A stretch of DNA of 20,438 bases from Anaerolineaceae bacterium (GTDB taxonomy: Bacteria > Chloroflexota > Anaerolineae > Anaerolineales > Villigracilaceae): positions 1-20,438 of the forward strand of contig VFKQ01000007.1 of the NCBI GenBank assembly GCA_009885445.1, read 5' to 3'. The translations under genes were made by a program, and so were the position numbers. Position 1 is the stretch's first letter. Every line of letters starts with the position of its first letter. The notes below the pieces were generated by a model. The model ran no database searches and was not told the origin of the DNA. It saw nothing but the letters and a program-made list of their open reading frames with translations. Positions 7,609-15,856 of this stretch are shown piece by piece.

Positions 7609-7638
7609 AAGACAGCCCGTGACTTTCAGGGCTGTCTT
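7609..7638 (-). terminator. Rho-independent terminator of the matrixin-like gene
   Basis: A perfect 10-bp stem (aagacagccc with gggctgtctt) around a 10-base loop lies about 47 bp after the protease stop codon. On the minus strand it is followed by GGTTTTTAA. Confidence 0.8.
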
Positions 7639-7684
7639 GCCATGATTTATGGGGCTTAATGGAACTAATCTTAGCAGAAATTAA

Positions 7685-9019
7685 TCAGCGACAAAACGCA
7701 GGCGCATCGAAGAAATCCACGGCGGTGATAAACCAGCCATTTCCAACAAACTCCATCGTGATCGTCTGCGGTAAAAGAGTCGGCCCGTCTGATTGCGCCA
7801 GCGCTCCACTCGCACGATTGTAAATTTCCGTCTTCCATACTTCGCAGGTATCCACCTCAATCAGCGTATCGCTAATCACGCGAATCGCATGGATGTAACT
7901 TTCAAAATAATCAATGCGCGCAATCTCAACCAGTCCTTGTTGATTCAAATTGAGAATGCTTCGCTCCAGATCTCTGAAAACATCGCCGGCAAGGACGGTC
8001 GATGCAATGGACGCATCACCCTGCGCGTATGCCTGAATTTGTAATTCAATCGCGCTCGTCAGAAAATCGCCAATCTCATTTGCCAATTCGGGCGAAACGC
8101 CGTTTGCCTGGTCAGGCAGGAAAGGATCTGTGCCCGCAGCGATCTCCGCGCCATCGGATGCGCCATCGTTGTCCATATCTGCATCCAGCGGATTCATGTT
8201 ATTGACCACTTCGATGCCATCGCTCAGTCCATCATCATCCGAATCAGAATCGTTTGGATTCGTGCCCGTGACGAGCACTTCGCCCGAATCAGAGAGTCCG
8301 TCGCCGTCCGTGTCGCTGTCTGGACTTTGGGGCGGGTTCGCGTTTGGATTAGGCGTCTGCGGCCCCGAAGGCGCGTCGCTGACCGCGCCGTAAAGGGATT
8401 GCGCGCCCGCCACATCGTCCTCGCTGAGGAAGCGATGCGGCCCGCGATAACTGGGATACATCAGCGAATTGGGATCGGCGCTGTGATCCAGTCCCAGGTT
8501 ATGACCAATCTCGTGTGCCGCGACCGTGAGCAGGTCCACGTTTTGGGTCTCGCTATCCACCCAGCGTTCGGCATCGTCGAAATGCAAAAATACCTGGCGC
8601 GCATCGTATGGGTTTGGATACGATGCATGGGCAAGCACATCACCCGCGCCATCGAAGGGCTCTCCGTCGCCGTGCTCTGCATTGGCCCAGCCGATCAAAA
8701 TATCCGCGCTGGTCGAAGTGTCGACCTCGCTGAAGGTTAACGGGGTCTGCGTGGCCCACAGCGCAAACGCCGCACGGACGAGTTCGCGTTCAGTATCGCC
8801 CGCCAGCTTGTCGGTGCTGTTTAAGAAAAAATAAGTCAGGTCGGTCTTGTCCCATGTCGATACGGTACGATACTCGGCCACCGCGCTCGAGTTCGACGCG
8901 GCATCTGGCAGGTTGTCGTAACGATAAATTTGCTCGGCGTTTGAACTGCCGGGCAGACTCAACGAGCACGCCAAACTGAGCAAAATGAACATGGAAAGCG
9001 TTACATTTAATTTTTTCAT
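7685..9019 (-). CDS. Matrixin-like (M10-type) metalloprotease with TSP3-type Ca repeats
   Basis: A 444-aa exported zinc protease. The N-terminus is a signal ending in LLSLAC (probable lipid anchor on C18). The catalytic domain (about 48-212) has HEIGHNLGLDHS with zinc ligands H169, H173, H179 and catalytic E170, and the Met-turn SLMYPS (M187). Upstream, H116, D118, H131 and H146 match the structural-zinc loop of matrixins. No cysteine-switch propeptide (PRCGVPD type) is present. After a Pro/Asn-rich hinge (about 215-232), residues 233-303 contain three bacterial thrombospondin-3-like repeats (DTDGDGLSDSGE, DSDDDGLSDGIE, DMDNDGASDGAE), expected to bind calcium. The C-terminal domain (about 308-444), two helices then a twisted sheet, looks NTF2/SnoaL-like, but I am unsure. 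Its ATG comes 13 bp after the cNMP-domain gene, so the two may share a transcript. Confidence 0.88.
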   Translation of the reverse strand: MKKLNVTLSMFILLSLACSLSLPGSSNAEQIYRYDNLPDAASNSSAVAEYRTVSTWDKTDLTYFFLNSTDKLAGDTERELVRAAFALWATQTPLTFSEVDTSTSADILIGWANAEHGDGEPFDGAGDVLAHASYPNPYDARQVFLHFDDAERWVDSETQNVDLLTVAAHEIGHNLGLDHSADPNSLMYPSYRGPHRFLSEDDVAGAQSLYGAVSDAPSGPQTPNPNANPPQSPDSDTDGDGLSDSGEVLVTGTNPNDSDSDDDGLSDGIEVVNNMNPLDADMDNDGASDGAEIAAGTDPFLPDQANGVSPELANEIGDFLTSAIELQIQAYAQGDASIASTVLAGDVFRDLERSILNLNQQGLVEIARIDYFESYIHAIRVISDTLIEVDTCEVWKTEIYNRASGALAQSDGPTLLPQTITMEFVGNGWFITAVDFFDAPAFCR

Positions 9020-9032
9020 GGGGTCCCAATAT

Positions 9033-9398
9033 TTACTTCATCATATCCTTCAGCCGCACGCATAACTCGCGCATCACGGCCAGGCTCACTTCCGGCCTTT
9101 CACGCAAGAGGCCCTCAAAACTTCTACGGTCGAGACACAGGAATTGCATATCCGTTTCTGCGATGAGGGTGGCGCTGCGCGAATCACCGCTAACCAATGA
9201 CATTTCTCCAACCACATCACCCACGCCGCGGCGGGCTAATTCTTTTTCGACCCCGTCCGATTCGCTGATCACGCGTACTTCGTCGCGCACGATGACAAAC
9301 ATTTTATCACCCGGGTCGCCTTGCTCAAAGACGACTTCGCCGGCCGCCACGCGGTCTTCGCTGGAATGTTGTAAATTTGCAGGGCCATCTTTTTCCAA
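9033..9398 (-). CDS. Stand-alone cNMP-binding domain, 3' duplicate of the transporter-fusion gene
   Basis: A 121-aa cyclic-nucleotide-binding domain. Residues 12-121 differ from the C-terminus of the protein encoded at 11629-14640 at only 8 of about 110 positions. The phosphate-binding cassette GEMSLVSGDSRSAT keeps the Glu and Arg that contact cAMP in this family; the family's Pro before Arg is Ser here. Relative to the full-length gene, four residues (VAAI) are missing just before SSEDR, and nothing upstream of about residue 4 is recognisable, so the first helices of the domain are lost. The only start is TTG at 9398, with a weak aggcgg close before it and the beta-helix terminator just upstream. 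It is therefore either a domesticated small gene or a remnant. Many silent differences from its relative argue for continued selection. It sits 13 bp upstream of the matrixin-like gene. Confidence 0.6.
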   Translation of the reverse strand: MEKDGPANLQHSSEDRVAAGEVVFEQGDPGDKMFVIVRDEVRVISESDGVEKELARRGVGDVVGEMSLVSGDSRSATLIAETDMQFLCLDRRSFEGLLRERPEVSLAVMRELCVRLKDMMK

Positions 9399-9406
9399 CC
9401 GCCTGA

Positions 9407-9444
9407 AATCTAAAGACTCCGCGCACAGGCGGAGCCTTTAGATT
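9407..9444 (-). terminator. Terminator of the beta-helix gene
   Basis: A 16-bp stem with one mismatch (9407-9422 with 9429-9444) and a 6-base loop lies about 21 bp after the stop codon. The T-tract is weak on the minus strand. The ctccgc/gcggag core resembles the hairpin at 11389-11408. Confidence 0.65.
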
Positions 9445-9465
9445 CTATAATCGAACAATTATTTA

Positions 9466-11277
9466 TTACGGGGCTGGCGGCGCGCCCGGGTAAATTTGCA
9501 CAGCGTCCACCGAGACCTCTTTGTTGAGCAGATGTACCAGTTGGACAGTGTGTGTTCCGACCGTGAAGGCGGGACTCGTCCATGTTGCAAGAATTGTGGT
9601 GGTGTTATAGTGAGCGAGCGAGGCCACCAGAACCCCGTCTACATAGACTTCCAATCGTCCGTAGCTGGTATTTTTTTGATAGGAGAGGGTGAAGCCGCCT
9701 CCGTTGAATGCAAACGTTGACGAGTTGCCGATCACATTGGAAACATGTAACTTGCCACCATAACATGTTGCGCACGAGCTGAGGCTCCAGGTCCCAATGT
9801 ACACGATGTTGGGATTCGAGTCATCGTAGATACCTGCGCTGAGAATTCCCGTCACAATCGGCGTTGATGTTAACGTGGCGGTAGCGGGCGGATTCACAGT
9901 CGGAGTGAATGTGGCCGGACCCGATGTGGTTGTCGGAGTGTTGCCTGGTCCGCTGGTGGGTGTAGCGGTTTTGGTGGGCGCAAGTGTAGATGTCTTCGTC
10001 GGAACAGCAGTGGAAGTATTGGTCGCTACCACTGTGGAGGTCGAGGCGGGAGTTGATGTTGTGGTCGTACCGCCAAAGTCCCAGGCGCCGATATCCAGGG
10101 GGGCCGATCGCGACCCGCTGAAGTCGGTTTGTAAGCTGTAAGCGCTGTCGGCAGAATTTGCCGCAGGGAGTTTGAACCCGGTCGGAGATGTACCGCCAGC
10201 CAGCGAGACTGCTTTGTTGGCGACCATGGTGATTCCGGTCGGATTATCCAGTTTTGGGGCAGTGGTGGTGACGTTGTTCGCGATCAACACGTTCTTTTGC
10301 GCGGCGACATACAAGATGCGCACACCAGCCTGCTTTGTTTGATAGAAGGTATTGAAGGCAATCACTGAATCCCTCAACCCGCCGCCGGTCACACCGTCCT
10401 CGGCGCCATTGTAAGAAAACCCATACTTGCAACCCGAGACGATATTGTTGATCACCGTTTCGTTGTAGGCATGCGCGCCCCAACCGGTAAAGAACTCCTC
10501 GCCGATGGCTATTCCGTTCATGGGCAGGCCGGTGCGGTCGAACTCCGGATCGCCGGTGCAATACACAAAGTTCTTCTCCACCAGCAGATTATCGGAATTT
10601 GCATAGATGCCGATGCTGTAGTTGTCGTACACGGTGTTACCGCGCACGGTAATATAGGAACCTCTCAGCCCAAAGCCTTCGCCGTAATTGTTGAAGACTG
10701 TGTTGTTCTCCAGCAGGATATTGTTTGATATTTTGACTTTGATTCCAGAAGGCCAGCCGCTGGTCAATGTCTTTGATTGGTTCATCATCGCCGTGTGATA
10801 CACGGTCGAATTTTTCAGAGTCACGTTATACGTGTTGTAGATGTAGATGCCATGATCCGGGCAATCGTGCGCGGTGATGCCGTCAAGAATCAGATCGTGA
10901 CCAAGCGCACGCACGCACACGCCGGAGGAGGCGCTGGCTTCCACACCTTGAATGGTCACGAAGCTACCCTTGATTTCGAAACCATTCGTGTACACACCGC
11001 CGATCAACGTGACATTACTTTTTGTCAATGATACGAGGGATGTAAACGTGCCCAACATGCGCAACGTGTCTCCGCTGACTGCATTTGACTGGGCGGTTAA
11101 GAACGAGCATGGTGAAGTGGATGTACAGGCAGTACCCGATCCGCTGGGGGACACATATAATTGATTCGCAGATGCGACCTGTGCGGATTGCGCTTGCACG
11201 TTCTGCGTGCTTGCGGGGATCATGAGTGATAGCACAAGCAGTAAGACGACGAAAGAAAGAACAGTTTTGTTTTTCAT
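9466..11277 (-). CDS. Secreted right-handed beta-helix protein with C-terminal beta-sandwich module
   Basis: A 603-aa exported protein. The signal peptide is MKNKTVLSFVV... with cleavage near VQA-QSA (about residue 29). Residues about 38-390 form a parallel beta-helix of the pectate-lyase/NosD type: short repeats such as NVTLKNSTVYHT, NILLENNTVFNN, YITVRGNTVYDN, LLVEKNFVYCT and NETVINNIVSGC. It opens with YVSPSGSGTACTSTSPC, a common start for such proteins. A Thr/Pro linker (about 395-470) leads to a C-terminal module (about 477-603) with YDDSNPNIVYIGTWS, LEVYVDGVLVASL and HTVQLVHL, shared with other genes here and probably carbohydrate-binding. Enzymatic activity is unproven; it may be a polysaccharide lyase, epimerase or plain adhesin. 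I chose the ATG at 11277 because MKNK matches the start of the GH114 protein; the longer frame to 11346 adds a non-signal-like stretch. Confidence 0.85.
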   Translation of the reverse strand: MKNKTVLSFVVLLLVLSLMIPASTQNVQAQSAQVASANQLYVSPSGSGTACTSTSPCSFLTAQSNAVSGDTLRMLGTFTSLVSLTKSNVTLIGGVYTNGFEIKGSFVTIQGVEASASSGVCVRALGHDLILDGITAHDCPDHGIYIYNTYNVTLKNSTVYHTAMMNQSKTLTSGWPSGIKVKISNNILLENNTVFNNYGEGFGLRGSYITVRGNTVYDNYSIGIYANSDNLLVEKNFVYCTGDPEFDRTGLPMNGIAIGEEFFTGWGAHAYNETVINNIVSGCKYGFSYNGAEDGVTGGGLRDSVIAFNTFYQTKQAGVRILYVAAQKNVLIANNVTTTAPKLDNPTGITMVANKAVSLAGGTSPTGFKLPAANSADSAYSLQTDFSGSRSAPLDIGAWDFGGTTTTSTPASTSTVVATNTSTAVPTKTSTLAPTKTATPTSGPGNTPTTTSGPATFTPTVNPPATATLTSTPIVTGILSAGIYDDSNPNIVYIGTWSLSSCATCYGGKLHVSNVIGNSSTFAFNGGGFTLSYQKNTSYGRLEVYVDGVLVASLAHYNTTTILATWTSPAFTVGTHTVQLVHLLNKEVSVDAVQIYPGAPPAP

Positions 11278-11332
11278 AATGCCAGCATGATAATGAGGCT
11301 GGTCGAACGCAAGACATGACTGTAGTCCCCCT

Positions 11333-11346
11333 TTGCAGAACTGCAA
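11333..11346. promoter_or_regulatory. Palindrome TTGCAG-aa-CTGCAA upstream of the beta-helix gene
   Basis: Two perfect 6-base arms around AA lie about 56-69 bp before the ATG at 11277. The size and position would suit a repressor site, but nothing else supports it. The gap 11278-11628 is otherwise without a gene; besides this it holds the box at 11358-11372 and the terminator at 11389-11408. I see nothing in 11409-11628. Confidence 0.25.
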
Positions 11347-11357
11347 GCGATTTATCG

Positions 11358-11372
11358 ACGCTTATGCAAGTT
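11358..11372 (-). promoter_or_regulatory. Conserved 15-base box CTTGCATAA, copy 2
   Basis: The minus strand reads AACTTGCATAAGCGT, identical at 13 of 15 positions to the box at 7580-7594. It is about 80 bp before the beta-helix ATG and 16 bases after a terminator stem. Confidence 0.35.
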
Positions 11373-11388
11373 ACGGAACAAAAAATAA

Positions 11389-11408
11389 AACTCCGCATAG
11401 GCGGAGTT
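11389..11408 (-). terminator. Rho-independent terminator downstream of the transporter-cNMP gene
   Basis: An 8-bp perfect stem (aactccgc with gcggagtt) has a 4-base loop. On the minus strand it is followed by TTTTATTTTTTG, the best T-tract in the window. It lies about 220 bp after the stop codon at 11629, with no gene visible in between. Confidence 0.75.
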
Positions 11409-11628
11409 AATAATGCATTAAGATTACAAATCAATTACGTGTAAATGTTGGCTGTGTTCGATTATCAAAAATTAATTTCTTAATCCCCGTTGATTGCGAA
11501 CCTACTTCGGATTGTTCATTGGATAAGCAGAGATTCAGCATGGACACTTAGCGTGTTTACGCGTTCTCGCTTGCAGGAGGACTAGTTCATTGGAATGTAT
11601 CGGTTGTTGCAGTCTCACTTAATTTTGT

Positions 11629-14600
11629 CTATTTCATCATGTCTTTTAATCGTTTGCATAGTTCACGCATCACCGCCAGGCTGACTTCTGGTCTCTCGCG
11701 TAACAGACCCTCGAAACTTCGGCGGTCGAGGCACAGGAATTGCATGTCTGTGTCAGCGATCAACGTGGCGCTGCGCGGCTCGCCGCTGATGAGTGACATT
11801 TCTCCAACGACATCACCCACACCGCGCCGCGCGACTTCTTTTTCAACGCCGTCTGATTCGCTGATGATGCGCACTTCGCCGCGCACGATGACAAACATTT
11901 TGTCGCCCGGGTCGCCTTGCTCGAAGACGACTTCGCCGGCGGCCACACGGTCTTCGCTGGAGATGGCGGCCACACGTTGTAAGTCGCTGGGCGAGAGGTC
12001 GGCCAGCAAGGGCACATGACGTAAGAGCAGTACACGCTCCATGACGGGCAGGCTGGCGATATGGTGCATGGCTTCTCCTTGGGGGAAGAGTTCGCGAATG
12101 AGAGAGTTGTCAGTCGTTTTGATGCATTCTTCGAGGGCGGCGTATGCCTCGGGCAGTTCGTGCGCGGCGAATGCGGCGCAGGCTTGCAACCACGTGTCGC
12201 GGCTGGTGAGCAGTTTGGTCACACTGCGCGCGATGCGGGCCGTGTCTATTTCTGTTGGTTCGGCAAATTCCCAGATGCTTAATAGCGGGCGCACGACGGG
12301 CGCTTCAGGAATCGACTCCAACATTTCGAGCGCGTTGGCGCGCTGGTTGCCGTCGCGGCTGTGCAGGTTATCCAAAATGACGCGGAATGAATCGCGATGT
12401 CCCGTCAGCGCGATGGCACGCAGAGCCTGCAAAGCCTCAGATTGGGCGCGGGCTTGCAGGGAGTTGTGGAGCAGGGCCAGCCGCTCGGTTTGGGCGGGAA
12501 TCAAACGCGCGAATTCATGATACTTGAGCGCATTGGCGATTTGTTGTTGCGCGAATTTTTTTAATTTTTCTTTAAGATGACCGACCGACATGTTCTCGAA
12601 AGCGAGTAACGCGCCATTGGATCTGAATTCGTCCTCGAGCGCATTCAGCGCCGCCGATTCGGCCCGCGCCCCAAATTGGCCCAGCGCCCAGGCCGCGGCG
12701 TCGCTGACGGCTTCATCCTCGTCGGCGAGGGCGAAGACCAGCACGGGGATGGCCCCGCGTCCGCTGGAGGCCAGGGCTTGCGCGGCGGCGCGGCGTGAGG
12801 AGGAGGATGCAGAGCGGTTGTTTAATTCTGTTGAAATAAATTTGAAGGCTTCGGCGTCGCCCCATTCGGCCATGGCATTGAGGGCGGCGATGCGAATGTC
12901 TACATCTAGTGAGGCGGCGAGGTGACGCAAAGTTGATTCGGCGAGGCTGTGTTTTCCGGCGCGGTGTAGCAGGCCGAGGGCGGCCTCCACTTGGACGAGC
13001 GGGTCGCTGTTTTGCAGAAGGGGTTCAAGCAGGCCGCCGAGGTTGGGCGGGGGCGCGTTGTGTGTTCTCAGCGTGCGCACGGCCTGGGCGCGCACACCCG
13101 CTTCGGGCGCGGCGAGCAGCGGGACGATTTGTGGCACAGCCTCGGGGGTGGCGACGAGTCCTCTGAGGGCGGCGATTCGTATTTGTGAGTCTGAGTCGTG
13201 TAGGGCAGGAATTAATAAGCGCGCGGCGCCAGGGGTTTCGGCGAGGATTTCTGCGGCCAATTTGCGCAGGCTAACGTCTCTACTTTTAAGATTCTCGGTT
13301 AGCAGGCGCATGGCAACGGCGTCTATGGGTGCGCCGCGCGGACGTGAAAAAATGTCGGGGCGGCCTTCGCGTAATGTGTCGGCCAGTGCGCCGCCGTAAG
13401 CGCGCGCGGCTTTGTATATAACGTAAGTGGTGACGGCGGCGGTGACGAGCCCAACGCTGTAAAGTTGTTGCGCGCTGAAGGCTTGTGCGCCAACCAGTAA
13501 AATGCCGCCGGCGAGGAAGACGCCGGCCTGCTCGGGCACGCCGTTGAGGAAGGCGTTGACCTGGTCCCGTTTTTCGGCGGGGACTGCGCTGAACATGCTT
13601 TGCCAGGCGGCGTCGCAGATGCCGGTTAGCCATAACATTTGTGCGAAGCGGAAGATGGACAAGATGGCAAAGGTTTCGTTGACGATGAGCGTGCCGAAGC
13701 CGAGCAGATATAGCACGGGAAAAACGAGCAACATGTTCATGATGCCCCAGCGCGCAAAGAGACGGTTGGCGAGGAGCAGGGAGGTGAGGAAGGTGGCGGC
13801 GGTCATGATGCCGTTGAAGTAGCCAATGAAGCGCGCCAGTTCGTTTTCACTTGGGTATGTATTCGCGGCAGTGCGCGAGAAGGGCAGAGCCACCGAAAAA
13901 TATAAAACCGAGAATAAAATCGAAGCGAGTGAGATCCATAACATGAGCGGGGAGCGGCGCACATATTCCCAGCCCTTTTGCATTTCTTTCACGAAGGATG
14001 GGCCGCGGCGATTCTTGCGATACTTGCGGCGTGCTGGTTCAGGCGGGAGCTGACTCTTTAGCAGGGCTTGCGAAAAGAGAAAGACCATTAGCATGGAGCC
14101 GCCCCAGACGAGGAGCAGGTTGTGCGCGCCGATGGATTCAACCAGCGCGCCCACGCCCAGTCCGCCGAGGACTTGGCCGAGGATGCGCGCGGCGCTGAAG
14201 ATGGGGAAGAGCCGTTTGGCCTGACGCGAGTCGCAGGCGGCGCCGGCGCTGTTCCAGGCGATCATGCTGACGATGGTGTTGATTGATTCTTTGGCCAGCC
14301 ACATGAGCGGGAAGAGAATCTGGTGCTCGCTGAATAAAACTCCCCAGGCCACGAAGATAAACCCGGCAGTGAGCAGGGGCACGATGATGTACATGCGCTC
14401 GCGCGGTACGCGGCCCAGCAGACCTGTGATGGTTAATGTGGTGACGAGGGAGAGGAGGCCCAGTCCCATGTAGAGGTAGGGGAGCTGGGCTGTGCCGTAG
14501 CGCGAGAAATACAGTGCTTCGATGCCCGTGCCGCCGAAGCTGTAGCCAAAGGCTCCGAAGAGCATGATGCCAATCAGCAGGCTGGCGGTGCGTTTTTCTG

Positions 14601-14640
14601 AAACGCGGATGTTGAGCAGGGCGAGGAGTTGGGCTGGCAT
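11629..14640 (-). CDS. MFS/nucleotide-transporter-like membrane protein fused to HEAT repeats and a cNMP-binding domain
   Basis: A 1003-aa three-part protein. About residues 1-430 are a 12-helix membrane region of the MFS/NTT (ATP:ADP translocase-like) type, beginning RTASLLIGIMLFGAFGYSFG. About 440-860 are alpha-helical HEAT repeats (LLIPALHDSDSQIRIAALRG, VDIRIAALNAMAEWGD, IPVLVFALADEDEAVSDAAAWALGQFG). About 871-1003 are a cNMP-binding domain with the cassette GEMSLISGEPRSAT, whose Glu and Arg are those that hold the cyclic phosphate. The likely role is a transporter or membrane sensor controlled by cytosolic cAMP/cGMP; the substrate is unknown. I chose the ATG at 14640, 17 bp after the cyclase-like gene. 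A GTG at 14703 would overlap that gene by 46 bp and add 21 residues without membrane character. Comparable fusions occur in Chloroflexi and cyanobacteria, as I recall. Confidence 0.85.
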   Translation of the reverse strand: MPAQLLALLNIRVSEKRTASLLIGIMLFGAFGYSFGGTGIEALYFSRYGTAQLPYLYMGLGLLSLVTTLTITGLLGRVPRERMYIIVPLLTAGFIFVAWGVLFSEHQILFPLMWLAKESINTIVSMIAWNSAGAACDSRQAKRLFPIFSAARILGQVLGGLGVGALVESIGAHNLLLVWGGSMLMVFLFSQALLKSQLPPEPARRKYRKNRRGPSFVKEMQKGWEYVRRSPLMLWISLASILFSVLYFSVALPFSRTAANTYPSENELARFIGYFNGIMTAATFLTSLLLANRLFARWGIMNMLLVFPVLYLLGFGTLIVNETFAILSIFRFAQMLWLTGICDAAWQSMFSAVPAEKRDQVNAFLNGVPEQAGVFLAGGILLVGAQAFSAQQLYSVGLVTAAVTTYVIYKAARAYGGALADTLREGRPDIFSRPRGAPIDAVAMRLLTENLKSRDVSLRKLAAEILAETPGAARLLIPALHDSDSQIRIAALRGLVATPEAVPQIVPLLAAPEAGVRAQAVRTLRTHNAPPPNLGGLLEPLLQNSDPLVQVEAALGLLHRAGKHSLAESTLRHLAASLDVDIRIAALNAMAEWGDAEAFKFISTELNNRSASSSSRRAAAQALASSGRGAIPVLVFALADEDEAVSDAAAWALGQFGARAESAALNALEDEFRSNGALLAFENMSVGHLKEKLKKFAQQQIANALKYHEFARLIPAQTERLALLHNSLQARAQSEALQALRAIALTGHRDSFRVILDNLHSRDGNQRANALEMLESIPEAPVVRPLLSIWEFAEPTEIDTARIARSVTKLLTSRDTWLQACAAFAAHELPEAYAALEECIKTTDNSLIRELFPQGEAMHHIASLPVMERVLLLRHVPLLADLSPSDLQRVAAISSEDRVAAGEVVFEQGDPGDKMFVIVRGEVRIISESDGVEKEVARRGVGDVVGEMSLISGEPRSATLIADTDMQFLCLDRRSFEGLLRERPEVSLAVMRELCKRLKDMMK

Positions 14641-14657
14641 GTATGGTTCGGGGCAAA

Positions 14658-15734
14658 TTATTTTGGCTGGGCAGACAGCAGGGAATGCACTCTTTCGAAC
14701 CACTTTTTGTAAGGATTTTCGGCGTTGAACTGTTTCTTCATCATGAAGCGCGAGATGAAAAGTGGAGCGGGTTTGAGTAATTTTATTCTGGCTTCCACGC
14801 GCGTGGCGTTTTTAGCGAGGCTGGTGAACAACATGGATTCACGGAATTGCATTTTGCCGTCTGTGCTATCCACGGTGGTGTATTCAAATGGACGCCAGTC
14901 CATGATGGTTTCAACCGATGAGCCGCGGCCATGCGCGCAATGGTTGGACGAGCCGATGCCTGTGCGTCCTTGTGTGCGCGAGACGACGTTCCATTGTCCC
15001 ATTTCGCCCATGGCTTCGTTGCGTTTGGCGATGTCCATCATCCAATCCCAGACGATGGGCAGGGGATGATCGAATTCGTAGCGGGTGACCACGTCGGATT
15101 CTTCGGCGGAGAGGAGTACGCGCTGGGCGGCGACAAAAGCCTGATAGCGGGGGAGCAGGTCAAAGGTCCGCGTTTGAACCGTGCCGAGGTGCTCGTACGT
15201 TTCCTCTTGTTGGTGCAGTCCGGGCAGTTGCAGGTTGATGTATTGGAGGGCCGTCTCGGTGAACAGGGCGTAGGCCTTCCAACCCGTGTTTTCAGAAATG
15301 TGATTTTTGGTGAGGCGATGAACGAGGTTGACATCGGAGCCAAGCAGTTCGCGAATGCCGGAAATGTTTTGCAACATGTAGTCCCCATAGTGGACAAAAA
15401 ACTTCAGCTCGAGCGCGGGCATGCCCTGACAGGCCTTGCACGTGCAGGTGGTGGAGCGCTTGGACGATTCGCGGCGGCGGCGAAAGGCGAAATAAGTGTC
15501 TTCGATTAATTCTAAAAGCGATTCGGGCCGCGCCAGATTTTCCTCGTCTATGTTGGCAAAGATGGCATCGCCTTCGAGTTTTGAAATGGTCATCATCTTT
15601 TTGAAATTATCAACGATAATCTCAAGCAGGTCGGTGAGAATCTCCTGCGCGTGCTCCAGTTCCACGCTGGCAAGATAGCTGGTGTAGCCGCTGATATCTG
15701 TGATTACAAGGTAGCCATGTTTTGTGTCAGCCAT
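14658..15734 (-). CDS. DUF2652 class III cyclase-like protein with C-terminal SRPBCC domain
   Basis: A 358-aa cytosolic protein. About residues 5-200 resemble a class III nucleotide cyclase: YLVITDISGYTSYL with D13, KLEGDAIF with K52 and D56, and GSDVNLVHRL with N136 and R140. D13 and D56 align with the two metal aspartates, K52 with the purine-contacting lysine of the KxxGD motif, and N136/R140 with the transition-state pair (N plus four, R). A Cys cluster CTCKAC (97-102) precedes LELKFFVHYG, as in DUF2652. About 215-358 look like an SRPBCC/START-type ligand-binding fold (VVTRYEFDHPLPIVWDWMMD). It may make a cyclic nucleotide in response to a bound hydrophobic ligand; activity is inferred. 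It is followed after 17 bp by the cNMP-domain transporter gene, a natural receiver. The ATG is preceded by only a weak GGAT-type ribosome site and by TATATAAG. Confidence 0.82.
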   Translation of the reverse strand: MADTKHGYLVITDISGYTSYLASVELEHAQEILTDLLEIIVDNFKKMMTISKLEGDAIFANIDEENLARPESLLELIEDTYFAFRRRRESSKRSTTCTCKACQGMPALELKFFVHYGDYMLQNISGIRELLGSDVNLVHRLTKNHISENTGWKAYALFTETALQYINLQLPGLHQQEETYEHLGTVQTRTFDLLPRYQAFVAAQRVLLSAEESDVVTRYEFDHPLPIVWDWMMDIAKRNEAMGEMGQWNVVSRTQGRTGIGSSNHCAHGRGSSVETIMDWRPFEYTTVDSTDGKMQFRESMLFTSLAKNATRVEARIKLLKPAPLFISRFMMKKQFNAENPYKKWFERVHSLLSAQPK

Positions 15735-15760
15735 ATATCCATCCAGGCCCCTTATATAAA

Positions 15761-15794
15761 AGTATCGCTGGCCGGTGTTCGGCCAGGCGATACT
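15761..15794 (-). terminator. Rho-independent terminator of the metallophosphoesterase gene
   Basis: A 14-bp GC-rich stem (15761-15774 with 15780-15794, one bulged G) has a 5-base loop. It is followed by TTTTATA on the minus strand and by T6 on the plus strand. It separates the phosphoesterase from the cyclase-like gene, although the cyclase start is only 26 bp beyond it. Confidence 0.8.
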
Positions 15795-15856
15795 TTTTTA
15801 AAACCTTTACTGAACGGTGGGTTGCGTCCATGTTTTTTCGTGACGCGTGTACGGGC

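Noticed and set aside
14641..14703. GTG start giving 21 more residues to the transporter fusion
   Set aside because: It would overlap the cyclase-like gene by 46 bp and adds no membrane-like sequence; the ATG at 14640 is preferred, though its ribosome site is weak.
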